A stretch of DNA of 64,000 nucleotides, taken from NCBI GenBank assembly GCA_028456385.1, contig JALNQF010000102.1, forward strand, positions 62,001 to 126,000, read 5' to 3'. Positions 49,140 to 58,387 of the stretch are shown here, in pieces; the first letter of the stretch is position 1, and each line of letters begins with the position of its first letter. The translations under genes and the position numbers were made by a program. The DNA comes from Ophiosphaerella korrae (lineage: Eukaryota; Ascomycota; Dothideomycetes; Pleosporales; Phaeosphaeriaceae). The notes under the pieces were generated by a model. The model was not told the origin of the DNA. It worked only from the letters and a program-made list of their open reading frames with translations, and searched no databases.

Positions 49140-49824
49140 CTACTATAGCTACACAGCTAGCTTATTATGTATTAGGGTTAGGACCTAGAATTAAGAAGGC
49201 GATTGAAGCTGATCTAGCCATATCTGAGAAGACTCTAAAGGATTAGTTCAAGAAGCTAATCCTCTATCTGCTCTTAGACGTGGCAGATCTACTAGCGTTA
49301 GTACTACTTGTCGTAATAGACGCGTTAGATAAATGCGAGCAAGACAGTAATATACACGTAATCCTTTATCTCATTTTACAAACCAGGAATCTTAAGTCGC
49401 TATTATTATAGGTTTTTGTAACAAGCTAACTAGAACTGCACATCTGCTTAGGATTTAAACAGTTGCCTAACAGCACATTTAAAGATCTTATCCTCTACGA
49501 AGTTGCTAAACAAACAATTTAACATAACATACGCGTCTATTTTAAGTATAAACTTAGACGAGTATAGAAAGAACAATTGCTGCCCTTAGGCTAGCTAAGA
49601 TAGGATTAAGTCGAGGCGCTAGTCGAACAAGCAGTCCTACTGTTTATCTTTGCTGCTACCGCATGTCGATACATTAGTAATTAACGCGATAATCCTAAAA
49701 AGCGTCTAGAGATTATCTTAGAGTACTAGAAGGCGAAAGTATTAAAACTCGACGCAACGTATCTCTCTATCCTTAATTAGTTGTTTGATAAAAAGGATAA
49801 GGAAGATAGAGAAAAGTAGGCATG

Positions 49825-50008
49825 TGTCACGCTGTAGGCCGCAGTAGGCCGCAGTAGGCCGCAGTAGGCCGTAACTGCGCAAAGCGCAAGACAAGGGCGA
49901 GGGCCCTTGGGCAATATATACTGTTCTACTCCTGTATTCAACGTTGTTGAATACTCGGTTACCTTTTTGGGTTTGTTTGGCGCAGTGGAGTAGAGCTGCT
50001 ACATAACA
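49825..50008 (+). mobile_element. Solo LTR (184 bp) after the NACHT region
   Basis: It is in the same orientation as the copy at 38111, with four 10-bp units. The perfect 5-bp duplication gcatg lies at 49820-49824 and 50009-50013. Excision restores the NLR frame (A-C-E-F, then D-I-V-G-S-I-V-V-L). Confidence 0.95.
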
Positions 50009-50832
50009 GCATGTGAATTTTAGGATATTGTAGGGAGTATAGTAGTTTTAGAGACTCTACTTTTAATTGCGTTACTTGCTTGCCTCCTTTATATATCTAA
50101 GAATAACGTTAGTTGCTAACTAGATTCTCTACACTCTATTCTAAGCATACTAGACTGTAATAATATACCTGTGCGGCTTCTACACTTGTTGTTCTAGGAA
50201 TTCTTTGTTAATACGTTAAAGAAGGAGAAGAGCCTGTTCTAGGTAGATGAGATTGCGAGACACGAGAGGTTAGCGTCTTATTGCCTTTAACTTATGTCTG
50301 GTATAAACGGCCTACGACAGAACATGTGCGACTTACAGCCTAGGACTTTAAGAAGCGAGATTGATAAAGGGAGGATTATAAGCAATCTGTCGCCTAAATT
50401 GCAGTATGCTTGCTGTTACTAGGTGTATTATCTTAAGTAGAGCTAGCGTTTTGTTAACAAGGCTGCAGATACGTTTCTCTAGAAGCACTTCCTTTACTAG
50501 CTTAAGGCGATAAGTCTAATTAGAAAGACGAATAAATGTGTTTCCTTTTTAGAAACACTTTCTACGCTAATTAAGGGAAGGCTTCTGCTTTTTCTAACAC
50601 TATATTATACTAATATATAATATAGGCATTAAACAGTGCTCTTTCTGCATTTCTTTATAACGCTTAACGATTTACGCTTTAATTCTAATATATACTCTAA
50701 GATGCTCCTCTATAAATATATACTTTAGCACTTATATTTACCCTAGAAGCAAGCATAGTACGGAAAGGTTTTGCATACAAAATGCCAGAGTGGATTAAGC
50801 TATTGTTAAAAAGGGAAGAGGACTGGGATGCG

Positions 50833-51028
50833 TGCCGCAGCGTGCTCGAGGGCCATACCTCCTACGTCAACGCCGTCGCCTTCTCGCCAGACGGCCAGCT
50901 GGTCGCGTCCGCCTCTTACGACTCCACGGTGCGGGTGTGGGAGGCGGCCACGGGGTCGTGCCGCAGCGTGCTCGAGGGCCATACCGCCTACGTCGACGCC
51001 ATCGCCTTCTCGCCAGACGGCCAGTACA
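50833..51028 (+). repeat. 126-bp WD40-encoding repeat (1.5 units)
   Basis: The unit starting tgccgcagcgtgctcgag at 50833 repeats at 50959, exactly 126 bp apart, with only a few differences. It encodes [20 protein letters not shown] and the [19 protein letters not shown] half. Near-identical WD40 units are characteristic of rapidly evolving fungal NLR sensors. Confidence 0.95.
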
Positions 51029-52614
51029 TCCAAACAGATCGCGGTAATATTCCTTTGCACTCGCCTACTACGCCATCATCCGCTTTCCAAAGAGCGCGGC
51101 CGTCTCATGTCTTTGTACAAGACGGGTGGATTTCTTCGAGCCAACAGCGGTTGCCCTGGCTTCCTTTTGAATATCGACTAACTTGCGCTACAGTTAACAG
51201 AAACGCAGTCTTTTTAGGGCATTCTTTAGGCCGTACTACGCTCCTTAAATTTCGTACATAGACCTTGTTCTCGCTCTTAATCTCATTTAGATTTTGAGGT
51301 GTTTTTGACTCCCACTCTAAGCTCTCTGAAGGCAGAGGGCTAGGCGTTCGTACGATAGGATTTAGGCCTTGAAAAACGCGTTCTGGGTCGTACGGAACAA
51401 GTCCTGTTGCTTGGAAACTACTTTAAATATTTTTTGTAGTAATTGCGGCTGTGTGGGTGTAGTAGTAGGCCTTAAGAAACTCCTCCTTTGTAATGTAGTT
51501 TATACCAAGCCTTATCTTCCCTTTTATTACTTTGCCGTACGAGGTTTTTAGTGGGCCAAAACAGCCTACATTAAGCGGCTGAAGGATGTGAGATAAGTAA
51601 GGAGGCAGGTAGAGCGTAATAATGCCGTTCTGTACACAGAACTCCTCAAACCGGCTAGAATAGTGGCTCCTATGTCTATCTATTATAAGAAGACGCTTTG
51701 TGCCTTTTGTACGAGCCTTTGTATGCTTGTTAAAGTGCTGGATCTATTCGTACCCAATCTTATCGTCTGTCTAGCCATTCTTGCTTACTGCAATCGCCCA
51801 ATCGTACGGGAGGTTGCTGTTGGTGTACCAGGTCGCTTGATGGAGCTTCGCAGCAAGGATGATTAAGGGCGGAAGCGCCCACCCTTGGGCATTGATCCCA
51901 TGTACGGCAGTAACCTATTTACGATTGCCTAGTTGAATTGTCTTCGTACGACCCTTCTTCTCCGCCCTTGTAACAACCTTTGAGGTTGATATAACACCCA
52001 TCTGGAAGCCAGTTTCATCAAAGTTGTAGGTATCCTTGTCTAGTATCCCATACTTCGCTTTTATATTTCGTACAAGGTTGAACTACTGTTGGACGACTAG
52101 AGGATCCTCGCAGAGCGCCCGCTGGTAGTCGTATTTGCGATTGTACTTCGTACGAATTATCTCGTGACGGTTGATAAAGTTTCTAACCCATTTCTGGCCT
52201 ACAACTTTAGGCTTGAGATCGCCTCGAGTAGAAAGGATAAGATTAGCGATTTCTCGTACGACTAAGATCCGGGGAGGAAATCCTTGCGCGTCCAGGTCGA
52301 GGATACGCTGGAGAAGGACTTCTTCTTCTATAGCTGAGAATTTACACGTTCTCGGACGAGTATCGCGTCGTGAAAGGGTACCATGGACGCGTCTGTGTAA
52401 GGTGGTATAGGGAACATCGTACGAGCGAGATACTGCGCGTAAAGAAATAATTTGACTAGAATTAAATGCTTGAATAGCTAGTAAGAGCCTTCCTTCTAGT
52501 GTAGATGGTGTAGATGAAGACATGGCTTGTTATTGTGGTTGAAAGGTGCGCGTACGCGTCGCGCGGTGGGGCTGATCCGCTCGCTTGTCTGATCCGCTCG
52601 CATGCCGAACACGT
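51029..52614 (-). mobile_element. Pogo/Fot-type transposon B, 3'-truncated and nonsense-mutated
   Basis: Its TIR end is at 52614 (TA at 52615-52616). The TIR contains a duplicated gcgagcggatcag block, the same layout as pogo A. The transposase starts at ATG 52523 and is followed in one frame to about 51029: a helix-turn-helix region (SRSYDVPYTTLHRRVHG), WVRNFINRHEIIR, YNFDETGF (first Asp), LLIIDRHRSHYS (second Asp kept) and ILQPLNVGCFGPLK (third Asp now Asn). Internal TAG codons are present, several at W positions of the family, the first at 52083. The distal end, including the second TIR, is missing, and the sequence joins the WD40 gene in mid-repeat. Confidence 0.88.
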
Positions 52615-52616
52615 TA

Positions 52617-52908
52617 GAATCTTCTATGCTTATTAATATAACTTCTATAACCATGAACGTGGCGACAGAAACACACAAGAAACATGTAGCAATGCACACA
52701 GCCTAGCAGCTGAAAATAGTCAGTTTGTCCGGTTTGCTTTGTCGGGCTCAGAATAGTCTCTAATTTTGAGCCCTAACTGCTGGAGTCGCTTGCTGACCTC
52801 GGCGGAAGAGCTTCGCGCTTAGTGTGTTCTAGCCACTGACTGTACCCATCACGTGCTCTAGGTGTGGCTTATCTTTACTGATTACGTGTGCGTTAAGAGG
52901 CACTTGAG
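52617..52908. other. Short unassigned stretch between pogo B and the right TIR
   Basis: A block at about 52719-52765 (cagtttgtccggtttgctttg..gggctca) resembles the sequence upstream of pogo C and may be a TIR remnant of that family. Nothing else was recognised. Confidence 0.35.
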
Positions 52909-53329
52909 ATGACGAGGGTCATCTCGCCTAATTTAGGAGGTATCGATCGGCGTGGCGACGTTGCATGAATCGTCTTCCTTCAGCCGCCATAGGGCTGAGG
53001 ATGACCCATCAGCGTGATCCTGAGACTCCGGCGATCGGAGACTGTATATTGTGGGGTTTATAGACTGTGAAGGCTCGGCGTTGGAGCCATGATAGAGGTG
53101 ACCTATCCTGCTACATTACAAGGCTATCGCACACTAAGCCGCGATAGCGACAACAACGATGTATTTTTCTAGGCAGTAATTATAAGATAATTAGGAAAGA
53201 TCTGCAGCATGCAGCCTAAGCAGCAAAATATAAATAAGTAGACGTTAGAAGGATTTCTACAACTGCAAAGCCTAAGTACCTATTGATTTTCTCGCTACGG
53301 TGTGGTTCTCGCTACGCAGTGAGGGATAG
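52909..53329 (-). repeat. Right terminal inverted repeat of the 9-kb element
   Basis: This is the inverse copy of 44264-44682, ending CAGTGAGGGATAG and followed by TA and the rest of SANT copy II. Confidence 0.9.
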
Positions 53330-53480
53330 TACTATGGATTGCAGAAAGAGCATTCGTAGCTCGTGATGCATCAAACCCGAACGTCAACTCTAAGCTACAA
53401 AGTATAAGATTACCAAGACAATGGTCGTATATTCTCCATCTGCCTCTTCCTATTTCCATCACTGAAATACGTGCGCAAAG
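53330..53480 (+). pseudogene. SANT-gene copy II, right part
   Basis: It resumes exactly where 44263 stops (tactatggattgcagaaag) and continues through the gene's last codons to the tataa stop region and 3' flank, matching 34530-34620 with several C-to-T/G-to-A changes. The 3' flank (gattaccaagacaatggtcg) is also shared with copy III at about 59866-59885. Confidence 0.85.
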
Positions 53481-53481
53481 C

Positions 53482-53706
53482 ATGCCCAACGAAGCGCTAT
53501 ACGCGAGTTTCAGACCCTTGTCCGCCAGTGCCCTTGCCCTGCCGCTACTCCTCATCCTTGTGCTATCGGATTCGGCGTGCGTGTGGGCGGTAACGTCCAT
53601 CACTGCAGGTCGACAAACTCCCGACGCCGAAATGAACCGAGCTTCTGAAGATGCCGATTTCCTGGATGGCCCTCTACAACATGTCAGTCTTAGCCTTTCT
53701 AAGTAA
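53482..53706 (+). CDS. Doubtful 74-aa frame with one hydrophobic segment
   Basis: The frame MPNEALYASFRPL... has a hydrophobic stretch (residues 17-38) and a polar tail. It lies in the 3' flank of the SANT repeat, and the equivalent sequence at 59.9 kb is not open in the same way. It could be a chance frame or a small membrane or secreted peptide. No family was recognised. Confidence 0.2.
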   Translation: MPNEALYASFRPLSASALALPLLLILVLSDSACVWAVTSITAGRQTPDAEMNRASEDADFLDGPLQHVSLSLSK

Positions 53707-53751
53707 AATCGAGGTTACAGTAACAGTATGTAAGATATTCAGACCGACCGT

Positions 53752-54378
53752 TTACTGTTGCACGCATTGCACGGTCTCCGGGTCGGATTCTCGTCGAAGC
53801 TTACGCAACAGCTTATTCCAAGGCTTATTTCTCTTTGCCTCTATAGCTTCCTGCCGAGCCCGATATTCACTCAGTCGTAGTGTCACTCTCTCCTTCCAAG
53901 CTTCCTCCCGAGCTCGATTCGCCCTCTTCTCTTCGTCCGTCCTTTGTTTACAGATTTCCTTCATTGCTCCTTCCTCCATGACAAATATCGTTGCGTCTTT
54001 GCTGAGGACCAACCACTCCTCGTTCTCGACGGCGTATGCGTGGCCAGTCTCGGTGATTTCCCCTTCAATGAAAATGGCGCCACGGTATAAGAACACTAGG
54101 CAATCGCGAAGACAGGGCAAACTGACTTCCTTGTAGAGTGTTTTGGGGGGCATGTCGTCAGCGCGGCTGGGGATGTAATGGATTTCGTCGGCCGGCTCCG
54201 GTCGTTGGAACTGTGCGCTCAAGTCGTCAGAGGTTGCGCTCCGTCTTGTTCGCGCGAACACGAATCCTTGACGTACCTCCTCCTTTACAATTGCCTGCAG
54301 TAGTGGGCCATCCGTCAAGTCTACAAAAGCCCAGAATTCACTGCCTCTACGGCCTGTGATCTTTCGAGTAACCGGCAT
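53752..54378 (-). CDS. Hypothetical protein, 208 aa, charged C-terminal helix
   Basis: It is an intact intronless frame beginning MPVTRKITGRRGSEFWAF. The N-terminal two thirds look globular (VFLYRGAIFIEGEITETGH; EEWLVLSKDATIFVMEEG). Residues about 148-198 are a Lys/Arg/Glu-rich helix likely to form a coiled coil (DEEKRANRAREEAWKERV). No signal peptide or membrane segment is present. I do not recognise the family, and no function is proposed. The sequence is free of the nonsense mutations common nearby, and codon usage looks ordinary. It faces away from SANT copy II. Confidence 0.6.
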   Translation of the reverse strand: MPVTRKITGRRGSEFWAFVDLTDGPLLQAIVKEEVRQGFVFARTRRSATSDDLSAQFQRPEPADEIHYIPSRADDMPPKTLYKEVSLPCLRDCLVFLYRGAIFIEGEITETGHAYAVENEEWLVLSKDATIFVMEEGAMKEICKQRTDEEKRANRAREEAWKERVTLRLSEYRARQEAIEAKRNKPWNKLLRKLRRESDPETVQCVQQ

Positions 54379-55094
54379 GCTTGAAAATTGGACGGCAAAC
54401 AGCAGCTGCGATACCTGTGGCCTAGTTGACGAGCTTGCCGTATCCCAGAAATCCTTGTTCTCTAACTGGGCTCGACTGGGGTGAGATGTGTCGAAGGCAT
54501 TGATGCTCGGGTGCAGGGTTGTGGCTTTGTGTTACACAGCATACCTCATTGGTGGAGGAGCTTCCCCTGGGGAAAGTGGCAAGATCTATCTGTGTCACAG
54601 ACCAGGCATCAATAAAAGAAGCCTGGGGATAACGTGCAACTTTCAAAATTATCGTGTATATTATGTATAAATGTGCATCATATTACAAGGTTATCCTAGC
54701 AATGGTCAAGCAGTAAGAGAAGAGTCCTTAGTATGACTAGGCTCTAAGAATAAATCAATGTATATAACTAGAAACCGAATATAGTCGCGTACTTGAAGAC
54801 ATGTACCTCGCTTATTCCTCGACAAACAGTGTTTCTCTACCTATAGTGGGGGACGTTAGAAGGAACAGGAGAGGATTGAGGATGTCGCGTAGACTGCGGA
54901 GCAGGTGCGCTGCGATGTTGCGCGGGCGGGGATGGTTGTTGAATAGTTCTTTCCTACGATGGTCACGAGAGAAAAGGTTATGTCGCGACCCAAGGCATAA
55001 GTCACGGGAACATGGCAGTAAAATATTTTAGCAGATGGTTAGACCTAAAAAAGAGTACAGCCGAAACCCAAGAGAGAAGAACAGCTTGGAAGGG
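54379..55094. other. Intergenic, no gene recognised
   Basis: Only short frames occur. It would hold the upstream region of the 208-aa gene and the 3' flank of the dynamin-like pseudogene. Confidence 0.6.
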
Positions 55095-56330
55095 TCAACG
55101 GATTTCCCGTTTAGCCTTCTTTTTAGACTTTTTCGACTTAAAGCCCCATTCGTCCTCTGTAGCCGGAGTGATTTCTTCGAGAGTAATACACTCGGGTGGA
55201 GCATCCGGAGCGATTTTTTCGAGATTAATAAACTCAGGTGGAGCATCCGGCGCGTATTCCACGAGCGGCTCAGTCGCGGGCTCGTCGGGGTAGCACTCTT
55301 CGACGTATTCTTCGGGCTCCAGTGGTTGGGATTGTCTCGGCTCATCATCGGCAGGCGGGCCTCGGCTTGGGCAGATAGACGCTGACGACGAGGCCGGTGA
55401 GGGAGGCCTAGATCTTCCCTGCTCTATGGTCGCACCATGTGTACCTATCCACAAACATGCATTAGCCATTGCCGACCTACTCCCACTATTCTAAACTTAA
55501 AACTCAACACGGTATCATACGTACCTCGCAATCTCCCAATCATAAACCTCTTACATGTCTCGGAGCCGTTAGCTAGTATATCCAATTGGCTCGTCCACTG
55601 TTTACGCCTCGCACGTCTTTCATCCGACTCGCCCGCAACGCTCGTTACCACATCGGCCGCAAGGTATGTAACCTGGATTGGCGATAGGATATCGCCGAGT
55701 TTGGCAATGATTTTTGTTTCGATAGCTTCGACGGCGACATCGTCGACGAAACGTTTCAGCGCGACCTAAGTGTTCAGAAATATCAGCTACTATACATGAT
55801 TTTAGACCATGGTTTAGAATGATGTACCTTGTAGTAAGCTTGCATACAATCCAGCGCCTCCGAACACGCATATCGATCCATGTCTGGTTCATTGCCCGCC
55901 ATGAGCGCATCTAGCAAAGAACGGCAGTTCACATGATGAAGTGGTGCATTGACTTCGAGTGATTTAATCCCGAAGAACTTCTGAATAACGTCTGTGAACT
56001 CCCCTCTTCTCCTCTCCTTCTTGACTTTCTGTACTGTCTCCGTAAAATAATGGTTGTATGTGATCGGATGTCCGCGCTGGTGTTGGGCAAGCAGTTCCTT
56101 CATCTTGACGACGAAATCCTTCACGATCCGCTCGAATGCGGGCTTTACTAATGTTTGGAATAGCGTGCCACGGGTTGAAGAATCTGCAATGTGCGAAGAG
56201 AGATAGGTGCGCTGCTACGTCAGATTAGAAATCTGGTTGTATAAGCACCTCGATCAGAGGACCGAAAGTCGGCGTTTGCTTACTCTGAGCAACGAATGGG
56301 GGTAGCTTTGCAAAATGGTCCATGCCTGAC
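55095..56330 (-). pseudogene. Dynamin-like GTPase, C-terminal (stalk/GED) part only
   Basis: Minus-strand exons about 56214-55828, 55765-55525 and 55444-55095 are joined by introns of 62 nt (gtacat...cttag) and 80 nt (gtacgt...gatag). They give a continuous frame: LFQTLVKPAFERIVKDFVVK, HPITYNHYFTETVQKVKKER, a GED-like stretch (CMQAYYK/VALKRFVDDVAVEAIE; SETCKRFMIGRL), then a Pro/Glu-rich tail ending KSKKSKKKAKREIR. This is the layout of fungal Mx/dynamin-like GTPases. A further piece (DHFAKLPPFVAQSK) is visible at about 56325-56255. The whole GTPase domain is missing. In its place lies an unrelated NB-ARC remnant, so the gene is 5'-truncated by rearrangement. The exon near 56214 has uncertain borders. 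Confidence 0.75.
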
Positions 56331-56345
56331 CTCTAGAATCAGCCC

Positions 56346-56790
56346 TCACAATCCGCTTTCATCTATCGCAAGGACCTCCCTAATGTTCTTGTAGCCTCCT
56401 GCTAGCCTGGCTGGTGCATCCTTGTTCCGAGACGTGATCAGTATTGATCTGTTATGGCCTTGGGGCAGGTACGCTACCAGCAATACAGACGAGCGGTCTG
56501 ATACCTCCTCTCGCTTACGGCTTTGCGATAGGAAGAAGATCTTGGCATTGTTGACGGTATCTACAACCATCGTCCATTATCTATTTCCTTGTTTGTATAG
56601 CCAGTTGTGGACTAGCCGCCGCACGTCGGCATTTAGATTCTCTTGGCCCAGCAGCTCAAGCCTGTCTGCTATGTCTCTGTACGCCTCTTCAAAGCAGGCC
56701 CGGGTGCTAGCGTACACCTAGAAGACAAACGTTCGGGGCATAGTATCACCGACATAATGGCAGTATAGGATGGCTATTTGCGCGAAGGGC
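56346..56790 (-). pseudogene. NB-ARC (NLR ATPase) remnant
   Basis: The minus strand reads QIAILYCHYVGDTMPRTFVF, TAG, YASTRACFEEAYRDIADRL, RRLVHNWLY, TAA, WTMVVDTVNNAKIFF (Walker B-like hhhhD), LVAYLPQGHNRSILITSRN (the RNBS-B/sensor-type motif) and GGYKNIREVLAIDES. This matches the NB-ARC ATPases of fungal NB-ARC-TPR/ANK receptors. The P-loop is lost. One TAG stands where relatives have W, as expected from G-to-A mutation. It ends at TGA 56346, next to the dynamin fragment. Confidence 0.8.
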
Positions 56791-57331
56791 TTCTCGTCGG
56801 TAGGCGGAGGAGTTGAAGGGTCGGTGACTGAGCACGGTTTAGAAACTGGGCGCTCCGGTTGACTCAGCAGCCTTGCAATCGCCAAGACCGATGACGTAAC
56901 TGTGGCTCGTGATGCGCTGCATGCGAACCCACCAAGACCAAGCCAAAAACACTCGCCGCTCCAGGTCCGCGTTAGCTGTACCTGCTCTAGCTCCCGCGGT
57001 TTCTTTTCTGGTTCCCGCTGGATTCGTTCTGACCCTGCTCTCGCTTGTCCAGGGACACTAGCCCGGTTCTGCCCTGCCATGGGAACGGTTTTGGAGCTCG
57101 CTGTACCATCCTAGCAAGTCATGTGCTTTCTGGAACCAACAAGACACTCTCCCCTCGCTCTTCATACCCGAAAAACACCGGCGCCTCCTCAACAAGGGTG
57201 CGGTAGGTGCGGGTCGGCCTCCATCCTGCAGATCTACCCTGTGCTTTGCATATAGGTTGATATTGCAGTCACAGAGCCACCATTACTATGTAATAATAAC
57301 CTCTTCCCCTTCTGGGACCCTCTCGATATTC
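56791..57331. other. Intergenic, no gene recognised
   Basis: This sequence lies between the NB-ARC remnant and the 3' end of the AA9 gene. Frames present are short and unlike known families. Confidence 0.6.
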
Positions 57332-58387
57332 TCAGGGAGCGTCTTCCTTCAGCTCAGAGCCGTCCCAGATAGGACCCCCTGCATACACAAAATCAGGGTC
57401 GAGCTTCTTCCCATTGTACATGTCCCCGGATACAAGCAGTCCCTTTGCCGACCCAGAAAATATTTCTGGAATCAAGACACCCTCTGGAAGATGTCCTTTT
57501 GCTTCGCTTTCCACCCGTAAGTGCACGCATGCAGGGTACAGCTGGGGGGAACTATCTGCCCCCTTCAGGCCGGGGTAAATGAAATCCAGACGCATAAGAT
57601 AATATCCAGCTGGCGTCTCTTTTGGAACATGGAATATTAACTATAACATATGTGGTTAACAAAGATGTACTTTAGCAAGACAGCAAAGAAGCACTCACAT
57701 GAGGCGGCATTGGTATCTCGTAGTTTGGGCCGAGATTCCTGGGAAGCCAGTGAAGGGCACCATTGTCGCGAAGCTCGACACCCATGCTGAAGATCTTCAC
57801 CCACTCACCACTCCCATCATACTTCTCGAGGCTCGAATTATCCGGCACAGCAGAGAGGTGCACGATCAGCGGTCCGTCGTGGATTATGTTAGCGCTTAGC
57901 GCATTTCCCTCTACTGTGCAGATACCGCGGTTGTCCGGGCAGTTATTAAAGTGAGAGCTCGTCCAGTCGCCAGGCTCTAGCGTAGTTGTCGCAATCTCTA
58001 GCTTGTCACCTGCCTTAATGGTGAGAGTCTCCGTGATGGCCGCGCTTTTGAAGCTATCCCGACCGCAGCGGATCGACTCTGGACTATCTATGTTGTAGGT
58101 CGGATAATTGAATAGACGCGTGTAGGGATAGCTGATCTCCTTAAAAGGGGTCGTCTTGTTACTAATTTATTGTGAGATTAAGGCTGCAATGCATCAAGGT
58201 GAAACTCGTCGTCTTACCGGATATATTGCAAAGGCTCAGCCCAGACATCATTATGGGCGATGCGAACGAACGAAACTAAATAAGAACCTGTTAAAGGCAA
58301 GTTATCTTTGAGGAAGAAAATATACAAACAGTGAGCTTCAGCCAAAGGTACAACTGCCAGAGCGACCAGGTTCCGCAGGGTGGGCAT
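57332..58387 (-). CDS. AA9 lytic polysaccharide monooxygenase (4 exons, 295 aa)
   Basis: The minus-strand exons are 58387-58330, 58275-58218, 58161-57699 and 57640-57332, with introns of 54, 56 and 58 nt. An 18-residue signal peptide (MPTLRNLVALAVVPLAEA) leaves His19 as the mature N-terminus, the first copper ligand of the histidine brace. The second ligand is His133 in IIHDGPLIVHLSAV. The axial Tyr228 lies in PQLYPACVHL with Gln226. SPESIRCG and NNCPDNRGIC supply cysteines typical of the family. It is a secreted copper enzyme that oxidatively cleaves cellulose or related glucans in AA9 families. The C-terminal 40 residues extend past the usual catalytic core, and no CBM1 was seen. An alternative 3' site for intron 1 (taacag) would give H-C-S-Y-L-V instead of H-F-S-F-V. 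No stops or frame damage are visible. Confidence 0.88.

Larger units (their letters stand above)
47926..51028 (+). pseudogene. HET-NACHT-WD40 NLR, RIP-inactivated and interrupted by two solo LTRs
   Basis: Skipping the two LTRs, one reading frame runs from ATG 47926 to 51028, broken only by point stops. The HET domain lies at 47926-48480 (ILSHTWQEGEEVTFDDW; IDTCCINKADPVELQDAI). The NACHT Walker A reads SAVGIGKSTIARTVA at 48836-48880, the Walker B VVIDALDKCE at about 49310-49345, and LEXXKHF-type helices run to 50600. The WD40 start is at 50833. This is the HET-E/HNWD class of STAND receptors, which in fungi control allorecognition and cell death. Stops sit mostly where relatives have W, Q or R (TAG, TAA, TGA). 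The WD40 part (50833-51028: one full 42-residue repeat and 1.5 units of a 126-bp DNA repeat) is GC-rich and unmutated. The array then breaks off at the pogo B junction. Confidence 0.9.
44264..53329. mobile_element. 9.07-kb composite element with about 420-bp TIRs and TA target duplication
   Basis: The left end starts CTATCCCTCACTG and the right end is its inverse, CAGTGAGGGATAG. The two arms (44264-44682 and 52909-53329) are near-identical inverted repeats of about 420 bp. TA flanks both ends (44262-44263 and 53330-53331). Excising the unit with one TA rejoins the SANT gene copy II with no lost base, so it inserted or moved as one unit. The contents are an unassigned stretch, pogo C, a HET-NACHT-WD40 gene, two solo LTRs and truncated pogo B. 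No transposase clearly matched to these TIRs was found, so it may be non-autonomous. The internal transposons could be later nested insertions. Confidence 0.8.

Noticed and set aside
49034..49246. 70-codon frame starting inside a solo LTR
   Set aside because: It begins in the LTR and enters the NACHT pseudogene; it is part of the NLR, not a gene of its own.
50782..51261. 159-codon frame read as a small WD40 protein
   Set aside because: The first part is the tail of the mutated NLR; after 51028 it is antisense of the pogo B transposase. It is a chance fusion.
44264..53329. Starship-type giant element
   Set aside because: No DUF3435 tyrosine recombinase at either end; long inverted repeats and a TA duplication do not fit that class.
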